Origin: Malus domestica
Taxonomy: Eukaryota; Streptophyta; Magnoliopsida; Rosales; Rosaceae
NCBI RefSeq assembly: GCF_042453785.1
Contig: NC_091677.1
Span: forward strand, 30,115,001-30,179,000
Direction of reading: 5' to 3'
DNA: 64,000 bases
The notes beneath the pieces were generated by a model. That model made no database searches, was not told the origin of the DNA, and was given only the letters and a program-made list of their open reading frames with translations. Each line of letters starts with the position of its first letter. Positions within the stretch are counted from its first letter, which is position 1. The position numbers and the translations under genes were made by a program. Shown here piece after piece: positions 24,301 to 35,133 of this stretch.

Positions 24301-24705
24301 TGGAGCAACATACTCATAATCTATTTCTTTTGCAGAGGCTTGAATTGCATCTTTCTGCATGATTAAAAATAATTTAACAAAATTAGGTAGATAAATATGA
24401 ACAGTACATCTTTTAAAGTCAAAAAATATAATCCGATAAAATGATTTTCCTATTTATTTATAGGAGAATTCAAAAATTGCATCTTTCTGCCAAATTTAGG
24501 TCATCATTATTGATAAATGCATGAATCATGGTATTATCAAAATTAAAAACAAAATTCTTACCATTTCATCAACCAATATACATTGAAGACCGCCAAACGT
24601 ATTATCCTTTCCTATAACCTTAGGTGTCCAAATTCTGCATACACAGACTCTGATCTTCTTATTAAACTGAAAAGGTCCTAAATTTCGGATAGGATCTATC
24701 TTCAT
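21391..24705 (-). pseudogene. RPA70-like (replication protein A large subunit) gene with a suspected frameshift
   Basis: Minus-strand exons with good GT/AG borders start at ATG 24705 (MKIDPIRNLGPF). They are 24705-24562 and 24354-24084 (DUF223 OB fold; IRVCVCRIW, YEITRFSTS), 23962-23872 (VLGCITAVKPL), about 23787-23653 (LTLWGDTAK), about 23575-23487, about 22690-22580, about 22267-22108 (C-terminal OB fold with zinc-binding GWWYKACACCYKQL), about 22044-21620, and 21519-21391. In the fourth exon one base appears to be missing near 23733: after GDTAK the expected FDFEALEHL continues only in another frame. Family knowledge: RPA70 binds single-stranded DNA in replication and repair, and plants have many diverged copies, some carried by Helitrons. 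It is either a recent pseudogene or a sequence error at one base. Confidence 0.65.
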
Positions 24706-24717
24706 TCCACTACAAAA

Positions 24718-25407
24718 CTGCAAGCAAATTTACATGGCATTAGATGTCAGTCGTCTGTACTGCTTGTTTGATTTTCTTGAACCCCCTTTAAAATGAGAGT
24801 GTGGTATACATTATTTATAAATGCAGACATCTAAATTTGAACAAAAGAAAAGAATACCATCACATGAAATAACGCATTTCAAGATCTAGATTAAAAGGAC
24901 AACTAAAATATATAGAAGAGCATCCAAAATGATATCCATTGAAATTACAGTTCCCCTGTTGACTGAATGAAAATAGAACATCAAAGTGAGATTCTGTTTT
25001 GTAATCCAATTTGGTGCCTAAAGAAGAATTTTGGCATTCAGTCAATTACATGTGTTCAATGCCATTTCTTCGTAGTGGAAATTCCATATAACAATGTCAA
25101 AGCCACATTCTGCAGTTTAAGCTAATTTAACGCTCATATCCTAAACTATTATGATATCAATAACTACTAACAGAGTTCCATGATCACTCGAACATCCATT
25201 TTTCTATGATCACCAGAATATCTAATGTTTATATCTTAGAATACTTATCAATACATAGGCAAGGTAATTGCTTTAACTAAATTCAAGCAACATATTTTGT
25301 TCACCATAAAATTGTAAATAATTGTTTTTTCAGTCAAGTAGTGACCAGAAGAAGAGCTTAATCTAAACCAGTCTAGTAAAGAGTAGGAATACAAACAATC
25401 TAAACCA
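24718..25407. other. 5' flank of the RPA-like gene, no gene seen
   Basis: This AT-rich stretch lies between the first RPA-like exon and the LINE insertion. No exon could be supported. Any promoter of the RPA-like gene would have been separated from more distant sequence by the 6.7-kb insertion. Confidence 0.45.
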
Positions 25408-25420
25408 TAGTCTTCTTTCT

Positions 25421-27026
25421 GCTACAGAGAACGCGGTTAAAGACAGATGGAGAGGTTATTTTCATAATCTTTTCAATGAAGGACATGAAATAAGTGCTTC
25501 TTTAGGGGAGTTGAGTAACTCAGAAGAGTGTAGAAACTACTCTTTTTATCGTCGAATCCGGAAGGAAGAAGTGGTTGTAGCTTTGAAGAAGATGAAGCAT
25601 AAAAAAGCAATAGGCCCAGACAATATACCAATCGAAGTGTGGAAACTTTTGGGAGAGACAAGTATAACATGGCTCACTGACCTTTTCAATAGGATTTTGA
25701 AAACGAAGAAGATGCCAAATGAGTGGCGAACGAGCACTTTGGTGCCTATCTACAAGAATAAGGGCGACGTACAAAATTGCATGAACTATAGGGGTATTAA
25801 GCTAATGAGTCATACAATGAAGCTCTGGGAGAGTCATTGAGCATAGATTGAGGCAAGAGACATGGGTTTCGGACAACCAATTCGGGTTCATGCCAGGGCG
25901 CTCAACCATGGAGGCAATCTATCTCTTACGAAGATTGATGGAAAGATATAGAGATGGGAAAAAGGATTTACACATGGTCTTTATAGATTTGGAAAAAGCG
26001 TATGATAGGGTCCCAAGAGACATTCTTTGGAGGATTTTAGAGAAGAAAGGAGTACAAGTAGCATATATCCAAGCTATAAAGGATATGTATGAAGGAGCAA
26101 AGACTGCCGTAAGAACTCATGAAGGACAAACCGAAAGCTTTCCCATAACTGTAGGATTACATCAAGGCTCATCCTTAAGTCCTTACCTTTTTGCGTTGGT
26201 AATGAATGAGTTAACAGGACATATTCAAGATGATATTCCTTGGTGTATGCTTTTCGCAGACGATATAGTGTTGATAGATGAAACTCAGGAAGGGGTAAAT
26301 GCAAAGCTTAACCTTTGGAAAGAAGTGTTGGAATCTAAAGGTCTTCGCCTAAGCCGATCAAAGACAGAATATATGGAGTGCAAGTTCAGTGCAAATGGAG
26401 GCCAAAACGAGTTAGGGGTGAGGATCGGAGATCAAGAAATACCAAAGAGCGATCGTTTTCGTTACCTAGGATCTATCTTGCAAAAGAACGGAGAATTAGA
26501 TGGAGATCTCAACCATAGAATACAAGCTGGATGGATGAAGTGGAAGAGTGCATCCGGCGTGTTGTGTGACCGCCGTATGCCATTGAAGCTCAAGGGAAAA
26601 TTTTATAGGACGGCAATAAGGCCGGCGATGCTGTATGGCACAGAATGTTGGGCGGTGAAACATCAACACGTACACAAAATGGGTGTAGCGGAGATGAGGA
26701 TGCTTCGTTGGATGTGTGGGCACACGAGAAAGGATAAGATTAGGAATGAGGATATCCGGGGTAAAGTAGGAGTAGCCGAAATTGAAGGAAAGATGAGAGA
26801 AAATCGGTTACGGTGGTTTGGACATGTGCAAAGAAGGCCTACTGACGCTCCGATTAGAAGATGCGACTATGGGACAGAGGTTCAGGGCCGAAGGGGCAGA
26901 GGAAGACCTAGGAAAACTTTGGAAGAGACTCTAAGAAAAGACTTAGAGTACTTGGATCTAACGAAGGACATGACACAGGATCGAGCACAATGGCGTTCTA
27001 AGATTCATATAGCCGATCCCACTCAG
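25421..27026 (+). pseudogene. RTE LINE reverse transcriptase, 5' truncated
   Basis: The plus-strand reading gives the linker and reverse transcriptase: AIGPDNIPIEVWK, TLVPIYKNKGD, NYRGIKLMSH, then [24 protein letters not shown] and [11 protein letters not shown] (catalytic ADD). The C-terminal part has [10 protein letters not shown]. The frame shifts once near 25835 ([15 protein letters not shown], then [17 protein letters not shown]), so two ORFs are seen. The endonuclease domain is missing through 5' truncation. Family knowledge: the enzyme copies LINE RNA at nicked target DNA. The end at 27026 lacks the usual tail because the LARD-like DNA starts there. Confidence 0.85.
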
Positions 27027-27289
27027 TGACTTGGATTTTCCAAGTCTCCAACCGAGAAGTTTTCCTCACTCGGGAAATTAAGGGAACACTACCCCAACCT
27101 ACATGCTCCACTCAGAAAGCTTCAACATACAAGCTTCAACAAAAGAAAATTCAAAGAACTTAGCGAAGAAGGCTTTGGTGTATTTAACACAATACGTTGA
27201 AATGAAGGAAAGCTTATTTATTGATATCCCCGATAAGCTACAAATATGTACATATACATGAGTCAAAATAAACACACAAGAGGGAGCCT

Positions 27290-27968
27290 TCACAAAGGTT
27301 GCTTAGGAGAAGTCTCAGCAATCGGTAGAGCCCCAGAAAGAGAAGGCACCGGAGGGGGATCATTTGGAGCCTCAGTACTGGACAGAACCCTAGAAGGAGG
27401 AGGCATCAGAGGTTGATCATTCGGAGCTTCATTACGCGGTACAGCCCCAGAAGACGAAGGCAATAAATGCCTTTGGAACAAACCCACAAATCTCTGATGA
27501 TCAAGTAAAACCTGACCATCAGTGTCCTTCATCTGGTCAAGCTTCCTCTTCATGTTTGTAGCATAGTCATGTGCGAGCCGGTGCAACTGTTTATTCTCAT
27601 GCTTGAGCCCTCTAATCTCCTGTTTGAGACTCATCACTTCAGCCGCCAATGATTCAACTTGGCGGGTTCGAGCAAATAGGCGTTGGGCCATATTAGACAC
27701 AGAACCTGCACACTGAACACTGAGAGCCAGCGAATCCTTAACAGCTAACTCATCAGATCGTTTGGAAAGTAGTCTGTTATCTTTGGGAGAGAAGGTTCCT
27801 GGCCACCACCGCAGCGGTCATATCATTCTTCATCACGGAATCCCCAACGGTAAGAGGACCAGTAGGGGAGACGAAGGATGGGCGCCATATGTTGTCTGGA
27901 GAAGGCGGGGCTGCCTCTTCAACAAGGTTCAAGTCAAAACGACAGTCGGAGGGGCCAGACATTTTCAA
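27290..27968 (-). pseudogene. Coiled-coil ORF of the LARD-like element, frameshifted
   Basis: From ATG 27968 the reading is MKMSGPSDCRFDLNLVEEAA and stops after VVARNLLSQR (about 27777). One base lost there moves the frame, which continues to the second ORF (to 27290) with a heptad-like coiled coil (VESLAAEVMSLKQEIRGLKH, ENKQLHRLAHDYATNMKRKL) and a Pro/Ser-rich tail repeating APNDQPLMPPPS and APNDPPPVPSLS units. The function is unknown. Proteins like this are, as I recall, found in non-autonomous Rosaceae elements, where a gag-like role is only a guess. It is not a known host gene. Confidence 0.55.
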
Positions 27969-28102
27969 AGGTGTTGAAGAGAGAAGAGGTCGGACAAATC
28001 AAGATCTTAGAAGTGCAAGAATGAAGCTTCTACTGGTGGAGATTCAAGTGTGCTTTGGAACTTAATGCCAGCCCCTATAAAAATCTGCACTCGACGGAGC
28101 TT

Positions 28103-28345
28103 CAGAAATCGAAGAGGCGCCTGCTCAGAAATCGAAGTGGCGTTTGCTTTCTCAAAAGCTGGGCTGCTTAGAGATCACGAGGGTTGATCTCAGAAATCGA
28201 AGAGGCATTTGCTTTCTCAAAAGTTGGGCTGCTCAAAGACCACGAAGGCCGATCTCAGAAATCGAAGAGGCGCTCGCCTTCTCAAAAGCTGGGCTCCCCA
28301 GAGACCACGAGGGCCGATCTCAGAAATCGAAGACGCACCTACTTT
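28103..28345. repeat. 65-bp tandem repeat
   Basis: Units starting cagaaatcgaag begin at 28126, 28191, 28256 and 28321, exactly 65 bp apart, with a partial unit at 28103. A further unit occurs near 29170-29235 inside the larger repeat. Confidence 0.9.
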
Positions 28346-30120
28346 TCCAGCCTTGTCAGCACCTGTCACACGCACACTCAGCTTTGCAGAAATTATGGGC
28401 ATTCTGTCAAAGACTTCTGGGAAAGTAGAAAACACATGAATCTTACTGTTCAATCACCCACTTCCCACACGCAACAATAGCTCATGGGTACCACAGATAA
28501 CTTTGCCAAAGTTCTCTGCCAAAGTTGAGCACGTGAAGCTTGCAGCTCCCACTACATCGCTCTGACCAAGAAGGGTAAAAGAATAGCAAAGAAACAGCAC
28601 TAACAAAGTTTAGACCCATAAATTTTGAAGGTCTAGCTACCATATTATTACCCACAAGGGTAAAGGAACAGTACCACTGCTGGATAATTGGAAAGTCCCT
28701 GTGTGTCAACCTCTGTGCTTCGTGGCAAGGTAGACTAGCAAACATGCCCAACCTTTACTCACATTCGAGAAAACACTCCCAATAAGATTGCTTGCTCCAA
28801 AATCGAAGAGGCACCGTCCTCCGAATCTCGAGAGCCACTCCTAACATGACTACTTTCTTAAAAATCGAAGAGAGGGTAAAGGAACAGTACCATTGCTGGA
28901 TAATTGGAAAGTCCCTGTGTGTCAACCTCTGTGCTTCGTGGCAAGGTAGACTAGCAAACATGCCCAACCTTTACTCATATTCGAGAAAACACTCCCAACA
29001 AGATTGCTTGCTCCAAAATCGAAGAGGCACCGCCCTCCGAATCTCGAGAGCCAGACTCCAAACATGATTACTTTCTCAAAAATCGAAGAGACACTGCTCC
29101 CCGAATCTTCGAGAGCCAGACCCCCAGCATGATTGCTTTCTCAAAAATCGATGAGGCATCGTTCTCCGAATCAATCGAAGAGGCGTTCGCTTTCTCAAAA
29201 GCTGGGCTGCTCAGAGACCACGAGGGCCGATCTCAGAAATCGAAGAGGCACCTACTTTTCTAGCCTTGTCAGCACCTGTCACACGCACACTCAGCTTTGC
29301 AGAAATTATGGGCATTCTGTCGAAGACTTCTGGTGAAGTAGAAAGCACATGAATCTTACTGTTCAATCACCCACTTCCCACACGCAACAATAGCTCATGG
29401 GTACCACAGATAACTTTGCCAAAGTTCTCTGCCAAAGTTGAGCACGTGAAGCTTGCAGCTCTCACTACATCGCTCTGACCAAGAAAGGTAAAAGAATAGC
29501 AAAGAAACAACACTAACAAAGTTTAGACACATAAATTTTGAAAGTCTAGCTACCATATTATTACCCACAAGGGTAAAGGAACAGTACCACTGCTGGATAA
29601 TTGGAAAGTCCCTGTGTGTCAACCTCTGTGCTTCGTGGCAAGGTAGACTAGCAAACATGCCCAACCTTTACTCACATTCGAGAAAACACTCCCAACAAGA
29701 TTGCTTGCTCCAAAATCGAAGAGGCACCGTCCTCCGAATCTCGAGAGCCAGACTCCCAACATGACTACTTTCTCAAAAGCGAAGAGAGAGTAAAGGAACA
29801 GTACCATTGCTGGATAATTGGAAAGTCCTGTGTGTCAACCTTTGTGCTTCGTGGCAAGGTAGACTAGCAAACATGCCCAACCTTTACTCACATTCGAGAC
29901 AACACTCCCAACAGGATTGCTTGCTCCAAAATCGAAGAGGCACCGCCCTCCGAATCTCGAGAGCCAGACTCCCAACATGATTACTTCCTCAAAAATCGAA
30001 GAGACTGCTCTCCGAATCTCGAGAGCCAGACCCCCAGCATGATTGCTTTCTCAAAAATCGAAGAGGCATCGTTCTCCGAATCTCGAGGGCCAGATACCAC
30101 AGACCACTTTTTCAAAGTGC
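28336..30120. repeat. Higher-order direct repeat: about 914-bp unit, each with a 216-bp doublet
   Basis: The landmark taaaggaacagtacca occurs at 28661, 28877, 29574 and 29791. Spacings are 216 and 217 bp within a pair, and 913-914 bp between pairs. The landmark gccttgtcagcacctgtcac occurs at about 28350 and 29264, the same spacing. Between landmarks, short aaaatcgaagaggcac modules recur. Confidence 0.9.
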
Positions 30121-31485
30121 TCTGACAGAGTTAAAACGTGAAACTGGCAGCTCCCACTACCGTGCTATGACCAATCAGGGTAAAGGAATAGCATTAATAC
30201 TTGTTAGGGATACTCCTATATATGTCGACCTCCATCCCCAACGGACTGGCAGACCTGCAAAAATGCTCAACCCTTCATCATATCTGAGAGGGCACTCCCA
30301 ACGAAGCCTTTCGAAATATTCAGCTTTCTTTCCCCCCGATAATACCTCTGCAAACAAGCTATACTAGAGCAAGAATATCTCATATCATCAGGGTTAAAAG
30401 CAAGAGTATCCCATATCATGTTTTTTCCCTGTCTTTTCCTTTGGCCTTGTTTGTACCTGCAAGACAAGGAGAAAGAGAGCAATCAGTCAGCACTTGGAAT
30501 CAAGCTTCCAGCCAGGAACTGACTTCCTGGAACCCCTTACCTGATTACTTACCTGGCATTGCTCTCGAGTACTCATCTTCAACATCTTATGTTTCCAGGG
30601 AAGATTCCGCATCTGCTTGAGGAACAGATAGGGCTAGTGCGAAGGATACAAGGAAGCATGTGGAGACAAGCGTAACAGCACACGTGCCGATACATCCATT
30701 ACTCTGTCAAAAGCAAAAGTATCCCATATCAGCAAGGTGGAACGTACTCTAGATTTGATGGACTTGTTTTGACCCTCAAATTCTTCAGTCGGCCTTATAC
30801 TCTGGAGGAAACCAGAAAACCCTCCAGCTCAGTTCAAGAATAAGCCTGTGGAAAGTTACTTCTTCAAAAGCAAAAGTATCTCATATCATATCTTCTCATT
30901 TTTCTTCTCTTTATCCTTCATACTGCTGCAAGATGGGGAGAAGGTGAACAATCAGTCAGAGCTCTAATTGCTTACCTTGTCTGTCACCTCTTTCAGCAGA
31001 CCCCCTAGCTCGGCGACTTGGGGGACTCCTACTACATGGTTTGTATCGCGCTTGACCAAGCCTGAAACTACAAGTAAGCTTCAAGTGAAATTGATACATT
31101 ACCTTGTGCATCTCCACCAGTTAAAGATACCACCCCTGGATGGAGGAAGAGTACTTCCAGAGAAGATGCCACATCTACCTATGAGACAGATAAGGCAAGT
31201 CAAGACGACACCACACTCCGATACTTAGAAGTTTCGTGATTACGAGATCATTCTCCCACAATATTTCCTAATGTCATTTGTACTAAATCATTCACTTGTA
31301 CTCACTAAAGGAGAGCTTGAACCTATGTACTTGTGTAAACCCTTCACAATTAATGAGAACTCTTCTATTCCGTGGACGTAGCCAATCTGGGTGAACCACG
31401 TACATCTTGTGTTTGCTTTCCTATCTCTATCCATTTATATACTTATCCACACTAATGACCGGAGCAATCTAGCGAAGATCACAAA

Positions 31486-32094
31486 AAGCGACCGTTTTCG
31501 CTACCTAGGATCTATCTTGCAAGAGAACGGAGAATTAGATGGAGATCTCAACCATAGAATACGAGCTGGATGGATGAAGTGTAAGAGTGCATCCGGCGTG
31601 TTGTGTGACCGTCGTAGGCCACTGAAGCTCAAGGGAAAATTTTATAGGACGGCAATAAGGCCAGCGATGTTGTATGGCACAGAATGTTGGGCGGTGAAGC
31701 ATCAACACGTACACAAATTGAGTGTAGCGGAGATGAGGATGCTTCGTGGGATGTGTGGGCACACGAGAAAGGATAAGATTGGGAATGAGGATATCCGAGG
31801 TAAAGTAGGAGTAGCCGAAATTGTAGGAAAGATGAGAGAAAATCGGCTCCGGTGATTTGGACATTTGCAAAGAAGGCCGACTGACGCTCCGGTTCGAAGA
31901 TGTGACTACGGGACAGAGGTTCAGGGCCGAAGGGGTAGAGGAAGACCTAGGAAAACTTTGGAAGAGACTCTAAGAAAAGACTTAGAGTACTTGGATCTAA
32001 CGGAGGACATGACACAAAACCGAGCGCAATGGCGTTCTAGGATTCATATAGCCGACCCCACTTAGTGGGAAAAGGCTTTGTTGTTGTTGTTGTA
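31486..32094 (+). pseudogene. RTE LINE 3' end with (TTG)n tail
   Basis: This piece repeats the C-terminal reverse-transcriptase region seen at about 26448-27026 ([35 protein letters not shown]). It differs by scattered substitutions, including a TGG-to-TGA stop at about 31854 (RLR-stop-FGHLQRRP). It ends IADPT-stop, then gggaaaaggctttg and the TTG tail that defines the insertion's 3' end. Confidence 0.85.
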
Positions 32095-32149
32095 TAGTCT
32101 TCTTTCTATCATTAAAATATTACCTTCCAAACTGAAAAAAGGAACTCAC

Positions 32150-32287
32150 CCAATGAAGGAGGATTAGAACTATTAAACATAACTGAATTCCTAAACCACT
32201 CAAAATATTCACCTCTCAGAAACACCTTGAAATCCCACAAAGTTGTCCAATTTCCAGTAGAATTCACCTTCTTCCAGTGTTGGGAAG
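32150..32287 (-). other. Possible exon of an unrecognised gene
   Basis: On the minus strand a strong acceptor (ttctggtatag) and donor (ttgg|gtgag) bound an open 138-bp reading: SQHWKKVNSTGNWTTLWDF, then FEWFRNSVMFNSS. I do not recognise the family. It lies next to the right end of the LINE insertion, so it may be a fragment cut off from its neighbours. Confidence 0.35.
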
Positions 32288-32339
32288 CTATACCAGAAAA
32301 CAAAAAGCAGAAGAACAAACACTTGGTCTGCACAAATTA

Positions 32340-33325
32340 TTCAGATTAACAAAACCCATAATTAGATTCCTTTAGGGTAAAACACACAAAGCAAAGAAAC
32401 ACCAATCAAATGAAGTAGCTTTCATATCCAAAAAGCAAAAAATAAAACAACCCAGAAAAAAAGGATAACAAAAAATGCTTTGAAAAGTTGAGGAATTTGG
32501 GTCTGGAGGGTCCAGCTTCTCTTCTGAAAATGGAGGTTGCAAGCAAAAGCCTAAAAACCACAACCCAGGATCATACGACTTTAAGAACTACAAATTCAGA
32601 GTTTTGAATACTTTCATTTGTTTTGGATATACATACAACTAATTACAATTCAATCATATTAGGAAAATAATTAGACTATACAATAACATCAATTAAATCT
32701 TAAGAATGATAAAATTTGCTGTATTTCAAAAAACCCTTACGGAAACGTGTAAACAATTCGCAAGGGAGATTCAGAGTTAAATAAATACCTTGGGTACTTG
32801 ATCATGAGGTCGCGAGAGACATGACAACGACAAAGACCGACGTACAGCAAGTCAAACGTGTGGAGGATGCGTTCATGTCATGGTCGAGCAGTTCAAATCA
32901 GCAAGGAAGTTGCCGCAAGGTTGCTGGTGAAGAAATAACTAAGGAAACACAAAAAGAAAATTGTGGTTCATGGATTGGCAACGGAAGAAGATTTATGCGG
33001 TGGGGGAGGAAAACGGTGAGGGAAAAAAACTTCCACGCGTCGCTAAAGTGTTAAACATTTGACAGCAAAGCAAAAAAGGCAAGGTTGTAATAACACACAA
33101 ATAAGTGAGGGCAAAAAAGGAAGAATCCCACCCAAACAGAAGTCGTATGAAACTCCGATTTCAACTAAATCACCACAAACAAAAATTCACATTCAAAAAC
33201 ACATAATGCAAAACACACACACAGATCATGTGAATTTATTTAATATTTTCATTTAATTTAATCTTTTGTTGGCAAAAGTAGAGCTTTAATTTTTTAAATA
33301 GTGCATGTGAAATTATTGAGTTTCA
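32340..33325. other. AT-rich DNA with no supported gene
   Basis: Short ORFs at 32372-32563 (minus) and 32821-33054 (plus) have no recognisable motif. Nothing else is supported. Confidence 0.45.
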
Positions 33326-33332
33326 TATGCAG

Positions 33333-33440
33333 GTATGCACTGGGGTCATGATGCACGGATATGGTGTTGTGAAGAAACTTTGTTCCGAGCTGAAGGATTT
33401 TATGAAACAGTACAATTTCTCATCCACTGAAGATTTCGAG
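33333..33440 (+). pseudogene. PYD1: Isolated exon fragment of dihydropyrimidine dehydrogenase (PYD1-like)
   Basis: After an acceptor (catatgcag) the plus strand reads VCTGVMMHGYGVVKKLC, then SELKDFMKQYNFSSTEDF. From memory this matches the C-terminal region of plant PYD1, the plastid enzyme that reduces uracil and thymine in pyrimidine breakdown. The rest of the gene is absent on both sides. The expected FRG after EDF is disrupted (ttcgag|gtgaaa). It is most likely a captured or duplicated gene fragment; no transcript can be assumed. Confidence 0.6.
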
Positions 33441-33449
33441 GTGAAAAAC

Positions 33450-34600
33450 AAATTGCACTCATATATTATTTTCGGTCTTTTCGACAAATTTGTAGGGTTT
33501 CCCTCGAGTACTTTACAACACATACATATTTAGTAAGAACAGAACAGGAAGCAATCAAACAGAGGAAAGCAAGAATAACGCTGATAAAATAACAGTACAC
33601 AACAACGATTTCAACGATCAGCAAAGGTTCAGGGCATAATCACCCTAATTAAAAAAAATTGACAACACCCCAAATCCTCCTAAAACTCCCTATCAGTCTA
33701 TACCAACTCATCCCCAAAAATTTTGCACAGATAACAAACAAACAATGGCAAACGCAATATATAGGAAAAAAAAAATAAGGAAATCCAAAGCCAAAGAAAA
33801 TTGGAACTTACCAAGGATGCAAAACGTGTGGCCAAAGAAGAAAAACAGGCGAGCGACGCTGTCCAGAAGAAGAAAAAGAACATTGGAATTGAAGAGAAAT
33901 CCGGCGAATCAAAGAGAAATCGGTCAAATCGAAGAAGTGTACAAAGCGATGAATGCGTGGGCAAAAAATGGAGGAACTGCGAGGAACAATGTGCAGAAGA
34001 AAGGAAAGAACGCTGAAATCGAAGAGGGAGCCAAATGGAAAAAGAGGATACCCAGGATAATCAACACGTGGCCAAAGAGTGGAAGAACCCAGAAGAAAAG
34101 AAAGGATAATAACAAGGGCAAGAAGGTCATTTTCCTGTAGCAAAGAGGGAAAAAAGTACGGGCAATGAAGAAATGGGAGGGCAGCTTGGGGAGTTCACTG
34201 TTGGTGAACAGTAACCCCTCTCACATGATGAACAGTGAGGGGAACTGAACTTTAGTATATATAGATTTTGCCGTATGGGAAGAGCAACAAAATTGGTTCA
34301 CTGGAATGGCACCAACAAAGGATGAAAATGACCTGAACATGAACAATCTTTAGAGTTTTAGCGTTGGCTCGAGCAGCTTTTGCAAGGAATATAAGGAGTT
34401 GTTCGTGATAATTGGTTTCCCAAACCCAAAAAATTGAATCCAACATGGATACCAAACAAATCCATCAATTGTTTGCTGTTTTTGCAAACAATTGGCTCTA
34501 ACTGTACTAGGTTCCTTCCCTCTGCTTGCATTCGAATTTTCGACCTGGGTTTTCTAGCACACAAGCCTAATTAAACACAGTTTACGACTAATCATGTAAA
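33450..34600. other. Purine-rich, repeat-like DNA with hairpins, no supported gene
   Basis: A Lys/Arg-rich ORF at 33745-34140 comes from A/G-rich DNA with degenerate internal repeats (gaagaaaaagaacattgg against gaagaaaggaaagaacgctg). It is not credible as a protein. cacgtggccaaag motifs recur near 34062. A hairpin cluster follows at 34192-34250. Confidence 0.45.
34192..34250. repeat. Nested hairpin cluster
   Basis: gttcactgttggtgaacag is a stem-loop by itself, and aacccctctcac pairs with gtgaggggaac a few bases further on, while gttca at the start pairs with tgaac at the end. The cluster may be the end of an unrecognised element. Confidence 0.6.
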
Positions 34601-35133
34601 ACAAAGACTTAGATAGCTAGCTAGGAGTTCCAAATGTGTAATTTACTAGAGAATGACAAGGGACAGACGTACCTCCGCTTCCGCTTCCGCCTCCAGGTTG
34701 AGTTGAATTACTAGTTCCATTACATATGGTTGCATAGGCCTGATCTCGGCAAAAGCAGCTGAATCCAGAATTAGTATTAAGCCCACACCGTCCTCCTGAT
34801 TCCTCACATTTGTTGCATTGATCGGTGTCAATCTGAAATTCCAATGGGAAGCCCCCTTTTACCGCATCACTGATGGTTGTTTGACTGGCCACAACAGCCT
34901 GAGCAGCTGCTGAATAACCTCATCTCTACAGCTGACAGAAGATGTCTGCTCAACCATCCAACTTGGCACAGAGAAAACAGGGCTCACTGTATTGCTTATG
35001 TTGCACTGCGTGCTAGGAAGCCCTATGTTGTTGACATTGCATTGGTAGTAAAACGTCATGTTTGTATAACCAGAGCCATAATCAAACAGAGAGAAGTTGA
35101 GGGTGGTGTTGACGAAAGTCGGAGGACAGATAG

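Larger units (their letters stand above)
27027..31485 (-). mobile_element. LARD-like, mostly non-coding retroelement with internal repeats
   Basis: About 4.5 kb between the two LINE pieces starts tgacttgg and ends gatcaca. The right part has features of an LTR or promoter: tatataaat on the minus strand (about 31438) followed by a leader-like stretch. The only coding trace is a minus-strand coiled-coil ORF (27290-27968). The middle consists of tandem and higher-order repeats. No reverse transcriptase, protease or integrase is present. No flanking duplication was found (ctcag against aaaag), so its borders are uncertain. Orientation is inferred from the coiled-coil ORF and the TATA-like box. 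Confidence 0.55.
25421..32094 (+). mobile_element. 5'-truncated RTE-type LINE insertion with a LARD-like element inside
   Basis: The whole block is bounded by a 13-bp duplication tagtcttctttct at 25408-25420 and 32095-32107. The right end is a (TTG)n tail (ggctttgttgttg), as in RTE-clade LINEs, rather than poly(A). The left end begins inside the LINE, at the same point (gctacagagaacgcgg) where the LINE at the right edge of the window is cut off. LINE sequence occupies 25421-27026 and 31486-32094, with unrelated DNA between. The two LINE pieces overlap in content by about 580 bp, so this is not one LINE simply split by an insertion. Confidence 0.85.

Noticed and set aside
28144..28480. Several plus-strand ORFs and a regular spacing that could suggest a CRISPR-like array
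   Set aside because: The units are contiguous 65-bp tandem repeats without unique spacers, in plant transposon DNA; the ORFs are repeat artefacts.
27027..31485. Ordinary LTR element nested in the LINE
   Set aside because: No matching target duplication, no clear LTR pair, and the LINE pieces on each side overlap in content.
32150..32287. Upstream exon of the RPA70-like gene, separated by the LINE
   Set aside because: The RPA reading already has a good start Met at 24705, and this exon shows no OB-fold motif.
33745..34140. Lys/Arg-rich ORF of 131 codons
   Set aside because: Comes from purine-rich degenerate repeats, with no domain, signal or splice context.
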